This document shows, piece after piece, positions 46,823 to 58,788 of a stretch of DNA of 64,000 nucleotides. The translations under genes were made by a program, and so were the position numbers. Every line of letters begins with the position of its first letter. Positions within the stretch are counted from its first letter, which is position 1. The notes under the pieces were generated by a model. The model saw only the letters and a list, made by a program, of their open reading frames with translations. It ran no database searches and was not told the origin of the DNA. The stretch is from positions 1 through 64,000 of the forward strand of contig JABFFZ010000005.1 of assembly GCA_013112725.1 (NCBI GenBank). Reading direction: 5' to 3'. Origin of the DNA: Chloroflexota bacterium (GTDB taxonomy: Bacteria > Chloroflexota > Anaerolineae > Promineifilales > Promineifilaceae).

Positions 46823-47365
46823 ATGAGCATGAACCCATTTCATACGGCTTTCGACAAACTCTATCCGGCAATTCGCTATACCTACGAGGAGATTATGGGG
46901 CATGTCTGGTTTACGCAGATTACGCCGCATGAGGAGATTACGACCGAATTATGGCTCGGTGGTGCGCCGACATACGAACGGGATTATGACTTCATCCGGC
47001 ATCAAAACATTGGCGCGGTGGTGAACATCCGGGCGGAGCGAGAAGATGACCTGGCTTTTTATGAGGAGCATGATATCCAACATATTCAGCTCAAGGTGCT
47101 GGATATTACGGTGCCGCCGCCGGAGATATTGACGGAAGGGGTGGATTGGATGGCAGAACAGGCAAAACAAGGGCGTTCGATCCTGGTGCATTGTGCCAAG
47201 GGGCGGGGGCGTTCGGCGACGCTGTTGGCCGCTTATCTGATGCGGGAAGAGGGGCTGACGTATGAGCAGGCGCATTTGTTAATGAAGGGGCGACGGCCGT
47301 TGACCAAATTGGAACAGCGTCACCAAAAACAGTTAGAAAGCTGGCTGGCTCAACAAAAGGGGTGA
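46823..47365 (+). CDS. Dual-specificity protein phosphatase
   Basis: A 180-residue cysteine-dependent phosphatase of the PTPMT1/dual-specificity type. The P-loop HCxxGxxR is seen in [20 protein letters not shown] (Cys and Arg intact). The general acid region lies in the loop [16 protein letters not shown]. Upstream strands [20 protein letters not shown] and [13 protein letters not shown] fit the fold. ATG 46823 or 46829 is the likely start (the longer open frame adds a non-homologous stretch). Substrates could be phosphotyrosine or phospholipid. It converges on the histidine kinase gene and shares no operon. Confidence 0.9.
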   Translation: MSMNPFHTAFDKLYPAIRYTYEEIMGHVWFTQITPHEEITTELWLGGAPTYERDYDFIRHQNIGAVVNIRAEREDDLAFYEEHDIQHIQLKVLDITVPPPEILTEGVDWMAEQAKQGRSILVHCAKGRGRSATLLAAYLMREEGLTYEQAHLLMKGRRPLTKLEQRHQKQLESWLAQQKG

Positions 47366-47419
47366 GTGGTAGGTGGCAAGTGGCAGGTTGCCAGTAAAGT
47401 GCAACCTGTTACCTGTTCT

Positions 47420-49888
47420 TTACTGCTTGATCCTGACCGGCTGGGCGCGGGGGAGGACAATGTGGAAGTGGCTGCCGGGGCAGTTCTTTTCGTCGTGACC
47501 GGCGCTTTCGGCCCAGAGACGGCCGTGATGGGCTTCAATGATCCCCCGGGCAATGGCTAATCCCAAACCGGGGCCGCCTCCTTTGAATTTGGTTTTGCCG
47601 GAGGAGTGCAGAGCTACATCTCCTGTCTGGTAGAATTTGGTGAAGATAAGTTCCTGCGCTTCTGGGGCAATGCCAATGCCGCTGTCGCTGATAGTAATGG
47701 CGATAGAGTCGGTGGGCAAATCGGGCTGTGGCGGTGTGTCCCAGGCACGGCCGTGAATGCGAATCTCGCCGCCATCTGGTGTGTACTTAATGGCATTCAC
47801 AATAATGTTGGCGAACACCACTTTCAGCGCATCTTCATCGCCGGTAATAGAGGGCAAAGCCACCAGTGAATCATCTACAATCACCCGCTGCTTACGGCTG
47901 GCAATATCTTCAGCCAACCCCTTGATAATTTGCCCAATCAACTCGACCATGTTGAGCGGCTCTGGAAAAACCTCCAGCGCCTTACTATCAATTTTCACCA
48001 TCCATAACATGGTGGTCACAATCTCATGGAGCCGATTGACCCCGGAAACAATACCGGCTACCAGATTATCATTGTCATTGTCGCTAGCTTCACCCCCCTT
48101 CTTTTGCAGCAGTTGGCTGTAGGCTTTCATTACAGTGATGGGTGTGCGTAGTTCATGGGCGGTGACGGCGATGAAGTCGGCTTTGGCTTTGTCTAGCCGT
48201 TCCAACTGCTCGTAGGCATCTTGCAAAGCCTGGGTGCGCTGGCGTACTTCGTATTCCAGTTGTTCATTAAAACGGCGTGTGCGGTTAAATAAGCGGGCAT
48301 TTTCCAGGGCGACAACGGCCGTAGCGCCAAATGTTGTCGCCAGGGCAATGGCTTCCTCATTATAGGGCGCGTTCGCCTCACGCACCAACGACAGCATCCC
48401 CCGCACCTCATCGCGGTGAATGAGGGGAATGCCCAACCAGGCCCCTGGCACTTTCAAATTGGAAACCTGCTGCCACCCTTCATAATCAGCCAGATCCACC
48501 AGCGCCAACGGCCGTCGGGAATGATAAATCCGCATAAACACATCCGGCGACTCTGGGTCTTCATCGAGGGGCACGTGCTGGTGCAAATAACCTTCGCCCT
48601 CAGGAAAACCGCGCATGGCCATAAATTCCAGTTCATTGCCGCGGCGCACCAGCAGCGAAGCGCGATCATATGGTACCAACAGCGCCAATTGAGCCAGAAT
48701 CGTATCCAATACATCTTTGAGTTCGATGGAGCCGGTTAAGGCTGCCCCCACGCGCTGCATCGTTTCGGCCAGCGCCCGCCGCGCCTGTTCTTCCTGATAG
48801 AGCGAGGCGTACAACTCGGCTTCCTTTTGCGCCGCCTGGGTGCGCTGCAAAATTTCCAGATTCTTCAGCTTTTCATTAACTTCTTCGCTTTGCACCGTTT
48901 CTTTAATGGCGTGAAACTGCTCAAAATGGGTTAACGCTTCGGCATATAAGCCGAGATTTCTATAAATTTCCACCAACAACCGGTGGCAGGCAAATATCCA
49001 CCTTTTGTGGTGCGAGTGTTCGGCTAACGCTAAAGCCTGCTGAACGGAGGGGAGCGCCTGGGCAGTTTTACCCTGCTTAAAATAGACTTCGCCGCTTAAT
49101 TTCAGGCTCTCAATGGCCATATCGGCGTCATCCCCTTTGTTGGCAATGGTCACGGCCGTTTCCAGATATTCCAGCGCCTTTTCCGGTTCATTCAGGTGCA
49201 GGTAGATTTCGGCCATTGAATTGCAGATGACCCCTTCCAGCCGTTGGTTTGCATGTAACCTGGCGAAAGCCAGACCTCGCTCACCCCAAGACAACGCCTT
49301 GGCATAATCTCCTTGCTGGAAATAGTTATAACAAATGTTGTTCAGCAGCAAGGCCACCCAGTAGGTTTTTCCGCTTAATTTCTGGAACACTGTCAGGCTT
49401 TGTTCATTGTAGGATTGGGCGCTGGCATAATCATTCATCTCACCATACAGATTGCCCAGACCTAACAAAGCCATGGCATACCCTTCCTCATCGCCCACAC
49501 GCTCACACACTTCAAGCTGTCGCATGTAATAATCCAGGCTAACCGAGAGATTGCCCAGCAACATGTAATTAGTGGCAACGGTGTATAACACGGCGCTCAT
49601 CAATTCCGGCAGATCCTCATCTTCCAGAATGGATAGCGCTTCTAGCGCCTGAGAGAGGGAGTATTCATAATTGCCACTGTAAACCGTGATGCGACTGAGG
49701 TTGCGTAAACTTTCGGCCAGACCGCGTTTATAGGGGTTTTGGGCAAAGAGGCCGGTAGTGGCCAGGTCAGCAGCTTCATGGCTGAGGAGACGGGCACGTT
49801 CCCGGTCATCGGTAAGGATAGACCATGCTTCCGCATTTAGTTGATCAATGCGGGCGATCAACACGGCCTTGTCGTCCATCGTTGTCAT
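47420..49888 (-). CDS. Cytosolic TPR-GAF sensor histidine kinase
   Basis: About 822 residues; the start is uncertain (ATG at 49888, 49879 or 49906). Residues 1-330 are TPRs (EKALEYLETAVTIANKGDDA, AQALPSVQQALALAEHSHHK). A coiled coil comes next (EEVNEKLKNLEILQRTQAAQ), then a GAF domain (LDTILAQLALLVPYDRASLL through AWLGIPLIHRDEVRGMLSLV), a second short coiled coil and the kinase core. The phospho-accepting His is in FIAVTAHELRTPITVMKAYS (about 578), the N box is FANIIVNAIKYTPDGGEIRI, then ISDSGIGIAPEAQELIFTKF and FKGGGPGLGLAIARGIIEAH. There is no membrane segment. No response regulator gene is adjacent, so the kinase is an orphan. The TPR part probably recognises a protein partner. Confidence 0.92.
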   Translation of the reverse strand: MTTMDDKAVLIARIDQLNAEAWSILTDDRERARLLSHEAADLATTGLFAQNPYKRGLAESLRNLSRITVYSGNYEYSLSQALEALSILEDEDLPELMSAVLYTVATNYMLLGNLSVSLDYYMRQLEVCERVGDEEGYAMALLGLGNLYGEMNDYASAQSYNEQSLTVFQKLSGKTYWVALLLNNICYNYFQQGDYAKALSWGERGLAFARLHANQRLEGVICNSMAEIYLHLNEPEKALEYLETAVTIANKGDDADMAIESLKLSGEVYFKQGKTAQALPSVQQALALAEHSHHKRWIFACHRLLVEIYRNLGLYAEALTHFEQFHAIKETVQSEEVNEKLKNLEILQRTQAAQKEAELYASLYQEEQARRALAETMQRVGAALTGSIELKDVLDTILAQLALLVPYDRASLLVRRGNELEFMAMRGFPEGEGYLHQHVPLDEDPESPDVFMRIYHSRRPLALVDLADYEGWQQVSNLKVPGAWLGIPLIHRDEVRGMLSLVREANAPYNEEAIALATTFGATAVVALENARLFNRTRRFNEQLEYEVRQRTQALQDAYEQLERLDKAKADFIAVTAHELRTPITVMKAYSQLLQKKGGEASDNDNDNLVAGIVSGVNRLHEIVTTMLWMVKIDSKALEVFPEPLNMVELIGQIIKGLAEDIASRKQRVIVDDSLVALPSITGDEDALKVVFANIIVNAIKYTPDGGEIRIHGRAWDTPPQPDLPTDSIAITISDSGIGIAPEAQELIFTKFYQTGDVALHSSGKTKFKGGGPGLGLAIARGIIEAHHGRLWAESAGHDEKNCPGSHFHIVLPRAQPVRIKQ

Positions 49889-50164
49889 CGTTGCCGAGTT
49901 TATCATAACACGCCTAACCGCCACATAGCGTACCTGAACCCAAAAAACTTTTCAACATGACCACTGTGTAGAAGCAGTGAAAGTCTACCTTTGCGGGTTG
50001 ACCCAAACAAAACTAAAATCCGTAACCCGTGATCGGATCATGTTACCAAGGGAGTTCAACATGGGTGCAGCACACCACAGCCTGCACTGAACACAGTGAA
50101 GTGATGAATGAAAATTCATAATTCATCCTTCATAATTCATAATTTTCAGAGGAGTTTTACGACC
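49889..50164. other. Divergent spacer upstream of mutS and the histidine kinase
   Basis: No gene seen. The stretch includes unique sequence (49930-50095), then ATTCATA-type 7-bp repeats (about 50105-50150) that end just before the mutS ribosome binding site GAGGAG. Confidence 0.4.
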
Positions 50165-52774
<2,610 letters not shown>

Positions 52775-52859
52775 GTGTTTAGAAAATCCGCGAACGGGAC
52801 GAAGAAACGCAAAGATTTGCCTGAGAAAAGCCCGACTCTTCCGGTGAAGGCGGCAGAAA

Positions 52860-53273
52860 CTACGTCCAGGTTGTTAGCTGTACGCCTTGAAAATTGACGT
52901 AATCTGCGGTATTGAGTGTTACCAATTGGAGATGATTGACGGCGGCTACAGCGGCAATCTGCCCATCGGCAAAAGGTGGTGGTTTGCCTTGTGTAGTGAG
53001 TTGGGCGCGTTCAGCAGCGTGCCAGTGGGCGGCCCGTTCATCGTAAGCCAGCAAAGGAATGGAACTGACGACATTTTGCAGATAGGTTTCTACGGCCGTG
53101 CGTCTCCGCGACGGCGGCAGCCGCAAACAGCCAAACCACAATTCATGCCAGACAACCGAAGCAATAGCGATTTCCTGCTGATGCGTCTGTAGGTTTGCCA
53201 GAATGGTCGGATTGGGTTGCGGACGTAATGGCTCAGAGACGATATTTGTGTCCAGGAGGTATTTCAGGCGCAT
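52860..53273 (-). CDS. vapC: VapC-type PIN-domain toxin
   Basis: A 137-residue PIN-domain ribonuclease. The acidic metal-binding residues are in place: Asp in KYLLDTNIVSEPLRP (D8), Glu in VVWHELWFGCLRL, Asp in PPPFADGQIAAVAA and the last one in LVTLNTADYVNFQG. It overlaps the end of the antitoxin gene by 10 bases, the usual coupling in type II toxin-antitoxin operons. By family knowledge it cleaves RNA (tRNA or rRNA) unless bound by the antitoxin. The exact target is not readable. Confidence 0.93.
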   Translation of the reverse strand: MRLKYLLDTNIVSEPLRPQPNPTILANLQTHQQEIAIASVVWHELWFGCLRLPPSRRRTAVETYLQNVVSSIPLLAYDERAAHWHAAERAQLTTQGKPPPFADGQIAAVAAVNHLQLVTLNTADYVNFQGVQLTTWT

Positions 53274-53545
53274 AAGGTTACATCGCGCCCGGTAGTACGA
53301 TCCCGCGCTTCAGAAAAAATCGCAGGGTCAATTTTCAATTCACCCAGGTCGAACTGTTCCCGAAAGTCAAGATAACTGTCCCAAAAGGGGCGCTCGTTCC
53401 CCTGCAAACGGTCAAATTCAGATATAGAGAGAAGAACCGCAACGGGCTTACCGCGCCGGGTCAGTTGTACGCCTGTATTTTCCTCCACTTCTCGCACCAA
53501 TTCCGTAAAGTGATCCCGCGCTTCTACAATCGAAACTTGTTTCAT
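53264..53545 (-). CDS. Phd/YefM-family antitoxin
   Basis: A 93-residue antitoxin from ATG 53545 (four residues inside the longest frame). The N-terminal Phd/YefM fold is clear: KQVSIVEARDHFTELVREVE, then VQLTRRGKPVAVLLSISEFD. The C-terminal third (WDSYLDFREQFDLGELKIDP) is the flexible acidic region that would neutralise the toxin. It precedes and overlaps the VapC gene and is preceded by a short palindrome suited to autoregulation. The combination Phd/YefM plus PIN is common. Confidence 0.92.
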   Translation of the reverse strand: MKQVSIVEARDHFTELVREVEENTGVQLTRRGKPVAVLLSISEFDRLQGNERPFWDSYLDFREQFDLGELKIDPAIFSEARDRTTGRDVTLCA

Positions 53546-53567
53546 ATTTACCCCCACTCAAGAACAG

Positions 53568-53587
53568 ATGGTCATTTAGGTGACCAT
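53568..53587. promoter_or_regulatory. Candidate operator of the toxin-antitoxin operon
   Basis: ATGGTCA (53568-53574) and TGACCAT (53581-53587) form a 7-bp inverted repeat with a 6-base spacer, about 23 bases upstream of the antitoxin start. Antitoxin autoregulation through such a site is established for the family; binding here is inference. Confidence 0.5.
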
Positions 53588-53691
53588 TTTACCGCCATTA
53601 TTTCTCCCGTCAATCACAAGCAGTGCCAGGCAAGGGGCAAAACCATTTTGGCTGACCAAAACCTATCTGCCCCATGCCGGGCACTATGCGT

Positions 53692-55293
53692 TTAAGCGAT
53701 GCTGCGGAAGGTGAGTTCGGGGTATTTTTCCTGGTAGTAGTTTAGTTCATGGGGGGAGTTACAGAGGGCGACGACACGGCCGTCAAAATCCCGCGTCTTC
53801 ATCATGCCATAGCGCCAGGGTAGCTTTTCGATGCTCTCTTCCGGCCCTTCCACCCAGCGGGAGAGGCGGTGCGGCAGCGGCTCTAACTTTGTTTTCACGC
53901 CATATTCCTCTTCCAGCCGCGCCTGCACCACTTCAAATTGTAGCATTCCCACCACTGCCAGAATCGGATCGCGCCGCGCCCCGTCCACCTCGTAGAGAAT
54001 TTGCATGGCCCCTTCGGTTTCCAGTTGAGCAATACCTTTTTGGAACTGCTTTTGTTTGCTCACGTCCAGATTCACCAGCCGGGCGAAATGCTCCGCCGGG
54101 AAACGAGGAATGGGCGCGAAGTTAAAGGCCACCCCGGCGCTGATGGTGTCGCCGATGTTAAACTCCCGGTTGCCCGGCAGGCCAATGATGTCCCCGGCAA
54201 AGGCTTCATCCACCACCTCGCGGTCATCGGCAAAAAAGGTGTAGGTGCGGGACAACTTGAGCATCTTACCCGTGCGGGGATGTTTCACCTGGGTATTGCG
54301 CTCAAAACGGCCGCTGCACACCCGCAAAAAGGCCACGCTGTCCCGGTGGCGCGGGTCCATGTTTGCCTGAATCTTAAACACAAAACCGCTAAACTCTGGC
54401 TGGTAAGGGTCAATTGGCCCGGCATCGCTGGGGTAGGTATTCGGCGCGGGTGCGTATTTCACAAAGTCATCCAGGAATAGTTGCACGCCAAAGTTGGTCA
54501 GGGCGCTGCCAAAGTAGACCATCGTCTGTTCACCGCGCCGGAATGTGTCAAAGTCAAAGGTCGCCATTTCGTCCAGCAAGGCGATGTTGGTGTGCAGGTC
54601 TTCAAACTGGTGGCTGCTGAGGGTGGCTTCAATGCGCGGGTCGTCCAACCCGGTAATGTATTCCGGCGAAATGGTCTGGTTGTGGGCGGTGCGGTCATAC
54701 AGATGCACCGCCCCCGTCAGCCGGTCATACACCCCCAGGAAGGTGTCGCCATCGCCGATGGGCCAGTTCATCGGTACTGGCTGCATCCCCAGCACCGTTT
54801 CCACCTCGTCCAGCAGCGCCAGTGCATCCAACGCCGGCCGATCCATTTTGTTGATGAAGGTGAAAACGGGGATTCCGCGACGGCGGCACACTTCAAATAG
54901 TTTGACGGTTTGCTCCTCCACCCCTTTGGCGGCATCCAGCACCATCACGGCGCAATCGGCGGCGGTGAGCGTGCGGTAGGTATCCTCGGAGAAATCCTGA
55001 TGGCCGGGTGTATCCAGCAGGTTGATGATGTGCCCCTGGTAGGGGAATTGCAGCACGGTGGAGGTGATGGAGATGCCCCGCTCCTGCTCCATCTTCATCC
55101 AGTCAGAAGTGGCAGCACGCTGGTTTTTGCGGGCGCGCACGCTGCCCGCCAGGTGAATGGCGTTGCCATACAACAAGAGCTTTTCCGTCAGCGTCGTTTT
55201 GCCCGCGTCAGGGTGCGAGATGATGGCGAAGGTGCGCCGTTTTTGAATTTCGGCCGCTAATTGGCCGTCGGTGATTGTTGTTTGTTCGTTCAT
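53692..55293 (-). CDS. prfC: Peptide chain release factor 3
   Basis: A 533-residue translational GTPase. G1 is AIISHPDAGKTTLTEKLLLY (residues 24-43), the switch I region is RGISITSTVLQF, G3 is LLDTPGHQDFSEDTYRTLTA, G4 is FTFINKMDRPALD. The RF3-specific N-terminal insertion is YGNAIHLAGSVRARKNQRAA. The C-terminal domains include SGVFVFKI-like QPEFSGFVFKIQANMDPRHR, ERNTQVKHPRTGKMLKLSRT and VGMLQFEVVQARLEEEYGVK. RF3 removes RF1 and RF2 from the ribosome after termination. The gene is monocistronic, with hairpins upstream at 55313-55408. Confidence 0.97.
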   Translation of the reverse strand: MNEQTTITDGQLAAEIQKRRTFAIISHPDAGKTTLTEKLLLYGNAIHLAGSVRARKNQRAATSDWMKMEQERGISITSTVLQFPYQGHIINLLDTPGHQDFSEDTYRTLTAADCAVMVLDAAKGVEEQTVKLFEVCRRRGIPVFTFINKMDRPALDALALLDEVETVLGMQPVPMNWPIGDGDTFLGVYDRLTGAVHLYDRTAHNQTISPEYITGLDDPRIEATLSSHQFEDLHTNIALLDEMATFDFDTFRRGEQTMVYFGSALTNFGVQLFLDDFVKYAPAPNTYPSDAGPIDPYQPEFSGFVFKIQANMDPRHRDSVAFLRVCSGRFERNTQVKHPRTGKMLKLSRTYTFFADDREVVDEAFAGDIIGLPGNREFNIGDTISAGVAFNFAPIPRFPAEHFARLVNLDVSKQKQFQKGIAQLETEGAMQILYEVDGARRDPILAVVGMLQFEVVQARLEEEYGVKTKLEPLPHRLSRWVEGPEESIEKLPWRYGMMKTRDFDGRVVALCNSPHELNYYQEKYPELTFRSIA

Positions 55294-55312
55294 AGCTTTT
55301 CAGGCGTAAAAA

Positions 55313-55408
55313 GCGGCCACAATGTGGGCATTGTGACCGCCTGGTTGAATGTTGTTGGTTTGTAGTAACCACCGTAGCGATCCAACGACTAAAGTCGTTA
55401 CTACAAAC
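55313..55408. repeat. Two inverted repeats upstream of prfC
   Basis: GCGGCCACAATG (55313-55324) pairs with CATTGTGACCGC with one mismatch. A second, nested pair is TTTGTAGTAAC (about 55360-55370) with GTTACTACAAA (about 55397-55407), and AACGACT with AGTCGTT inside it. They belong to the genome's hairpin-forming spacer repeats. Confidence 0.6.
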
Positions 55409-55474
55409 GAGCCTATAGCATAACACCAAATAACCTGATTGCACATCTATGAGAGATGATTGACAATTTGTCGG

Positions 55475-55491
55475 GCGATTTGGCAAATCGC
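55475..55491. promoter_or_regulatory. Short palindrome upstream of the thioesterase gene
   Basis: GCGATTT (55475-55481) and AAATCGC (55485-55491) with a 3-base gap, about 18 bases before the start at 55510. Could be an operator; also similar to TTTGGCAAATCGCG near 22730. Confidence 0.3.
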
Positions 55492-55509
55492 GTGACAGGA
55501 GTATGGAAA

Positions 55510-55974
55510 ATGGCAGCGATGACAGATGCACAAATTTTAGAGTTGATTAAAGGGTTGTACGCCCAACACATTCCTTTTCATCAGTTGATTGGTATGGAGG
55601 TATTGGCGCTGACGGCCGAGAGCGTGGAACTGCGGGTGCGGATGAAAGAGGATCTGGTGGGCAATCCGTTTTACCAGATTTTGCATGGTGGGGTGACAGC
55701 TTCGCTGCTGGATGCAGCCGGGGGGATGGTGGCTATGGCTAACCTGGTGGTGGAACTGCTCGACCTGTCACCGGAGGAGATGCAGCGGCGGCTGCAAAAG
55801 CTGGGCACGATTGATATTCGCATTGATTATCTGCGACCGGGACGGGGCAACGCTTTCACCGCCACGGCGCGGGTGATCCGCAAAGGCAACAAGGTGGCGG
55901 TGACGCGCATGGAATTGCACAATGAGGAGGGGGTGGAGATTGCGTTGGGCACGGCCACGTATCTGGTGGGGTGA
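55510..55974 (+). CDS. PaaI/YigI-like hotdog-fold thioesterase
   Basis: A 154-residue hotdog-fold thioesterase from ATG 55510 (CAGGAG 8 bases upstream). The catalytic region is LVGNPFYQILHGGVTASLLD, with the HGG motif and downstream Asp/Ala AAGGMVAMANLV typical of PaaI-like enzymes. The core helix and strands continue with IDIRIDYLRPGRGNAFTATA and VIRKGNKVAVTRMELHNEEG. Members cleave acyl-CoA; the substrate is not evident. It may be co-transcribed with the PNPOx-like gene, though an 80-base repeat hairpin lies between. Confidence 0.88.
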   Translation: MAAMTDAQILELIKGLYAQHIPFHQLIGMEVLALTAESVELRVRMKEDLVGNPFYQILHGGVTASLLDAAGGMVAMANLVVELLDLSPEEMQRRLQKLGTIDIRIDYLRPGRGNAFTATARVIRKGNKVAVTRMELHNEEGVEIALGTATYLVG

Positions 55975-55975
55975 T

Positions 55976-56046
55976 GCGTGACGAGTGATGCGTGACGAGT
56001 GATGCGTGACAACAGTTTCACGCATCACTCGTCACGCATCACGAAT
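55976..56046. repeat. 7-bp/14-bp repeat hairpin (GATGCGT/GACGAGT)
   Basis: GTGATGCGTGACGAGTGATGC repeats twice, then ACAACAGTTTC as a turn, then ACGCATCACTCGTCACGCAT in the opposite sense: a hairpin with about 28-bp arms between two same-strand genes. Confidence 0.85.
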
Positions 56047-56053
56047 GACGAAT

Positions 56054-56488
56054 ATGTTAGAGACGATTATCGAAAAGTTTGCAGCGAGTGAATGTAGTTG
56101 GCTGGGGACGGTACGGCCGTCCGGCAAACCACACACCGCACCCATCTGGCATGTCTGGTATGGGGGTCGGGTGTATGTGGTGGCGCAGATGACGGCCGTG
56201 AAAACGCGCAACATCCAGGCCAACCCCTTCGTCACCATCACCTATCCTGACCCGACGGATGTGATCATCATTGAGGGAGAAGCGCGATTGGTGGCGGGCA
56301 TGACGGCCGTGTTGCAACCCCATTTTCAGCAGAAGTATCATTGGGATATTGCCAGTGATGGGGAATATACGGCCGTGATCGAAATCACCCCCACCAAACT
56401 CATGGCCTGGAATGCGGACGCCGCGCAGCGGCAAACGTGGACGGGAGAGGAACTTTCCCAAACAGATAAAAACAGGACGCCCGGTTAA
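56054..56488 (+). CDS. Pyridoxamine 5'-phosphate oxidase-family FMN-binding protein
   Basis: A 144-residue split-barrel flavin protein from ATG 56054. Fold signatures are CSWLGTVRPSGKPHTAPIWH, VWYGGRVYVVAQMTAVKTRN, IQANPFVTITYPDPTDVIII, EGEARLVAGMTAVLQPHFQ and AVIEITPTKLMAWN. It is shorter than true PdxH and fits the F420/FMN-dependent or haem-linked branch, so it need not act on pyridoxamine phosphate. Spacing to the thioesterase gene is filled by a repeat hairpin. Confidence 0.85.
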   Translation: MLETIIEKFAASECSWLGTVRPSGKPHTAPIWHVWYGGRVYVVAQMTAVKTRNIQANPFVTITYPDPTDVIIIEGEARLVAGMTAVLQPHFQQKYHWDIASDGEYTAVIEITPTKLMAWNADAAQRQTWTGEELSQTDKNRTPG

Positions 56489-56543
56489 CTATTTCAGTAA
56501 CGCCATCTGTGCCCTATTTACCAGGGGGCAAACCAAGAAGCCA

Positions 56544-57503
56544 TCAGTGTGCAGGTTGAAGGGGAGCAGCAGGATGGGAAGCAAAAAATTCCCAAATCAG
56601 AGATGAAGCGGAAATGGAAGTGACTGGCTGGTCTGCCCCAGGCCATCCTGGCCGGCCCCCTGGCCAGGCATGTCCGCCGCCGTTGATTGTGTATAGCTCA
56701 ACGGCCGTTGCTGCTGCACAGCCTGTCCATACTTCATGTTTGAACTGGTCTGTGGTTTTGGTTTGCGCTGCCGGGTTACACCCGTTAGCCGAGACCCAAA
56801 AATCAACCGAATCTTGGACCGAAACGAAATCTACATCTACCAGCGATTCAGGCCCTTTGCCACCCTCATACGGAACGTGCTGGTCGTTTGTGCCATGAAA
56901 CGCCACGATGGAGACGGGTTGAGACGGGTGGCAGTCCGGAAAGTTAAGTGTACCGGCCACGGGGGCGGCCGCCGCAAATAGATCGGCCGCTTCGCAGGCC
57001 AGCCGGTAAGATAACATCGCCCCATTGGACATGCCGGTGGCATAGATGCGCTCTCTATCAATGTTGGCCTGCGCTTGCAGATCGGCAACGATGCTGCGCA
57101 CGAAACCAACGTCATCTACATTTTCCGCCTGGGCATAGGCACAGCAATTACCGGCATTCCAGGTCAGCAATTTATCATCAGCCAGGCGGCCCGTCCCCTT
57201 GGGGTAAACCACCACAAACCCGTTCTGATCAGCCACATCATTGAACCCACTCATCAGAATGGCGCTTTGAGCATTGCCTGTGCCGCCATGAAACACAAAG
57301 ACCACAGCCACAGGCTGATTCCAATTCACGGAAGCAGGCACGTACAAAATATAACTGCGTTCACGGCCGTCGTGAGACAGGGTATGGCTGTGCTGCCCCG
57401 CCGGTAAAACGGCCGATGCGGTTGGGGTGAGGCCGGGGCTGCTGGCGCGGGCGCAGGCCAGCGCAGCCATGAATAAAATGGCTAAGAACCACAACAATTT
57501 CAT
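56544..57503 (-). CDS. Lipoprotein esterase, PHB-depolymerase (LpqC) type
   Basis: A 319-residue alpha/beta hydrolase from ATG 57503. The signal LWFLAILFMAALAC gives a lipobox Cys at about residue 18. The hydrolase core follows: RSYILYVPASVNWNQPVAVV, VFHGGTGNAQ (oxyanion), Ser in ERIYATGMSNGAMLSYRLAC, Asp in VAFHGTNDQHVPYEGG, and His in LYTINGGGHAWPGGRPG. It should be anchored on the outer face of the membrane and hydrolyse esters such as polyhydroxybutyrate, feruloyl or acetyl esters; the substrate is uncertain. It lies 60 bases downstream of the galactokinase gene on the same strand. Confidence 0.9.
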   Translation of the reverse strand: MKLLWFLAILFMAALACARASSPGLTPTASAVLPAGQHSHTLSHDGRERSYILYVPASVNWNQPVAVVFVFHGGTGNAQSAILMSGFNDVADQNGFVVVYPKGTGRLADDKLLTWNAGNCCAYAQAENVDDVGFVRSIVADLQAQANIDRERIYATGMSNGAMLSYRLACEAADLFAAAAPVAGTLNFPDCHPSQPVSIVAFHGTNDQHVPYEGGKGPESLVDVDFVSVQDSVDFWVSANGCNPAAQTKTTDQFKHEVWTGCAAATAVELYTINGGGHAWPGGRPGWPGADQPVTSISASSLIWEFFASHPAAPLQPAH

Positions 57504-57563
57504 TCGCTGCAACTGTCCTGACACTTGCGTAGCTTCCACCGATTACCGTGCACTGATTACCAC

Positions 57564-58724
57564 TTAAGAATTACGAATTACCGACGCCCCCGCCGCCGGT
57601 TGGCAAACGTAAATGGCGGGTGTGAGGCCGGTGGCCTGCTCGTAAGCAGTGGCGATGAATTGGGTAAAGGTGCTGCTTGTCTCCGCTGCCACCAGCGCCA
57701 CGGCACAACCGCCAAACCCTGCTCCCGTCATACGCGCTCCGAAGCAGCCGGGCTGCGCCTGCGCCAGTTCCACCATCACGTTCAACTCGTAGCTGGAAAC
57801 TTCAAAATCGTCACGCAGGCTGAGGTGGCTTTGGTTCATCAGCGTACCCAGCATTTCGGCGTCGCCGTTCAACATAGCGGTGACGGCGTTGAGGACGCGG
57901 ATGTTTTCCGTGACCACATGGCGGGCGCGTTGGCGGATGAGCGGCGCTAACTGATCTTCGCTGGACAGAAAGTCGGTGATGGAGACATCGCGCAAATAGG
58001 GGACGCCAAAAAAACGGGATGCCTCATCACACTGGGCGCGGCGTTCGTTGTAGGCGGAATCTACCAGGCCGCGCCGGGTGTTGGTGTCCAGAACGACAAC
58101 GGCCGTGCCCATCGGCAGCGGCACCGCTTTTGTTTCGAGGGTACGGCAGTCAATCAGCAGGGCATGACCTGCCTGCCCGGCAGCCGAGATCATCTGATCC
58201 ATAATGCCGCAGTTGACGCCCACCCACTGGTTTTCCGCTTTCTGGCACAACAGGGCCATCGCCACCGGGTCCCAAAGCTGGTTGGTCACGGCCGTGAATG
58301 TCCGCGCCGTTGCCAGTTCCAAAGCGGCCGAGGAGGACAACCCGGCACCTTTGGGAATGTCCCCGGCCATCACCCCTTCCCAACCGGCCAGTGTGTAACC
58401 GTCTTCTTGTAAAGCCCAGGCTACCCCTTTCAGGTATTCCAGCCAGTGGTTGGCCCTACGGGTGGTTTCTTTGAAAAGCGAATCAAGGTGGAAGACGGCC
58501 GTTTCGTCAAAATCGAGCGAATGGATATGCACCTCGCGGTCGGGGCGGGGGCGCAGGGCAATCCAGATGGCCCGGTCAATGGCCAGCGGCAGCACAAAAC
58601 CATCATTGTAATCGGTATGTTCGCCGATGAGGTTCACCCGCCCCGGCGCACGGACGACAAAAGCAGCGTTTTCACCAAAACGGTTCTGAAAGTCTTGATT
58701 TACTTTAAGCATTAACGCTTTCAT
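57564..58724 (-). CDS. galK: Galactokinase
   Basis: A 386-residue GHMP kinase. Motif 1 is APGRVNLIGEHTDYNDGFV (residues about 27-45, the galactokinase signature). Motif 2 is IPKGAGLSSSAALELATA (about 130-147). Motif 3 is GARMTGAGFGGCAVALVA near the C-terminus. The catalytic-base region is NCGIMDQMISAAGQAGHALL. It phosphorylates galactose at C1 with ATP, the first step of the Leloir pathway. No galT, galE or transporter is adjacent. The neighbouring esterase is probably unrelated in function. Confidence 0.96.
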   Translation of the reverse strand: MKALMLKVNQDFQNRFGENAAFVVRAPGRVNLIGEHTDYNDGFVLPLAIDRAIWIALRPRPDREVHIHSLDFDETAVFHLDSLFKETTRRANHWLEYLKGVAWALQEDGYTLAGWEGVMAGDIPKGAGLSSSAALELATARTFTAVTNQLWDPVAMALLCQKAENQWVGVNCGIMDQMISAAGQAGHALLIDCRTLETKAVPLPMGTAVVVLDTNTRRGLVDSAYNERRAQCDEASRFFGVPYLRDVSITDFLSSEDQLAPLIRQRARHVVTENIRVLNAVTAMLNGDAEMLGTLMNQSHLSLRDDFEVSSYELNVMVELAQAQPGCFGARMTGAGFGGCAVALVAAETSSTFTQFIATAYEQATGLTPAIYVCQPAAGASVIRNS

Positions 58725-58788
58725 AATGCGGCTTTTTGGATAATTCCTAACGCGATTTGTGAAAACCTTACCGAATACGCAATTGACT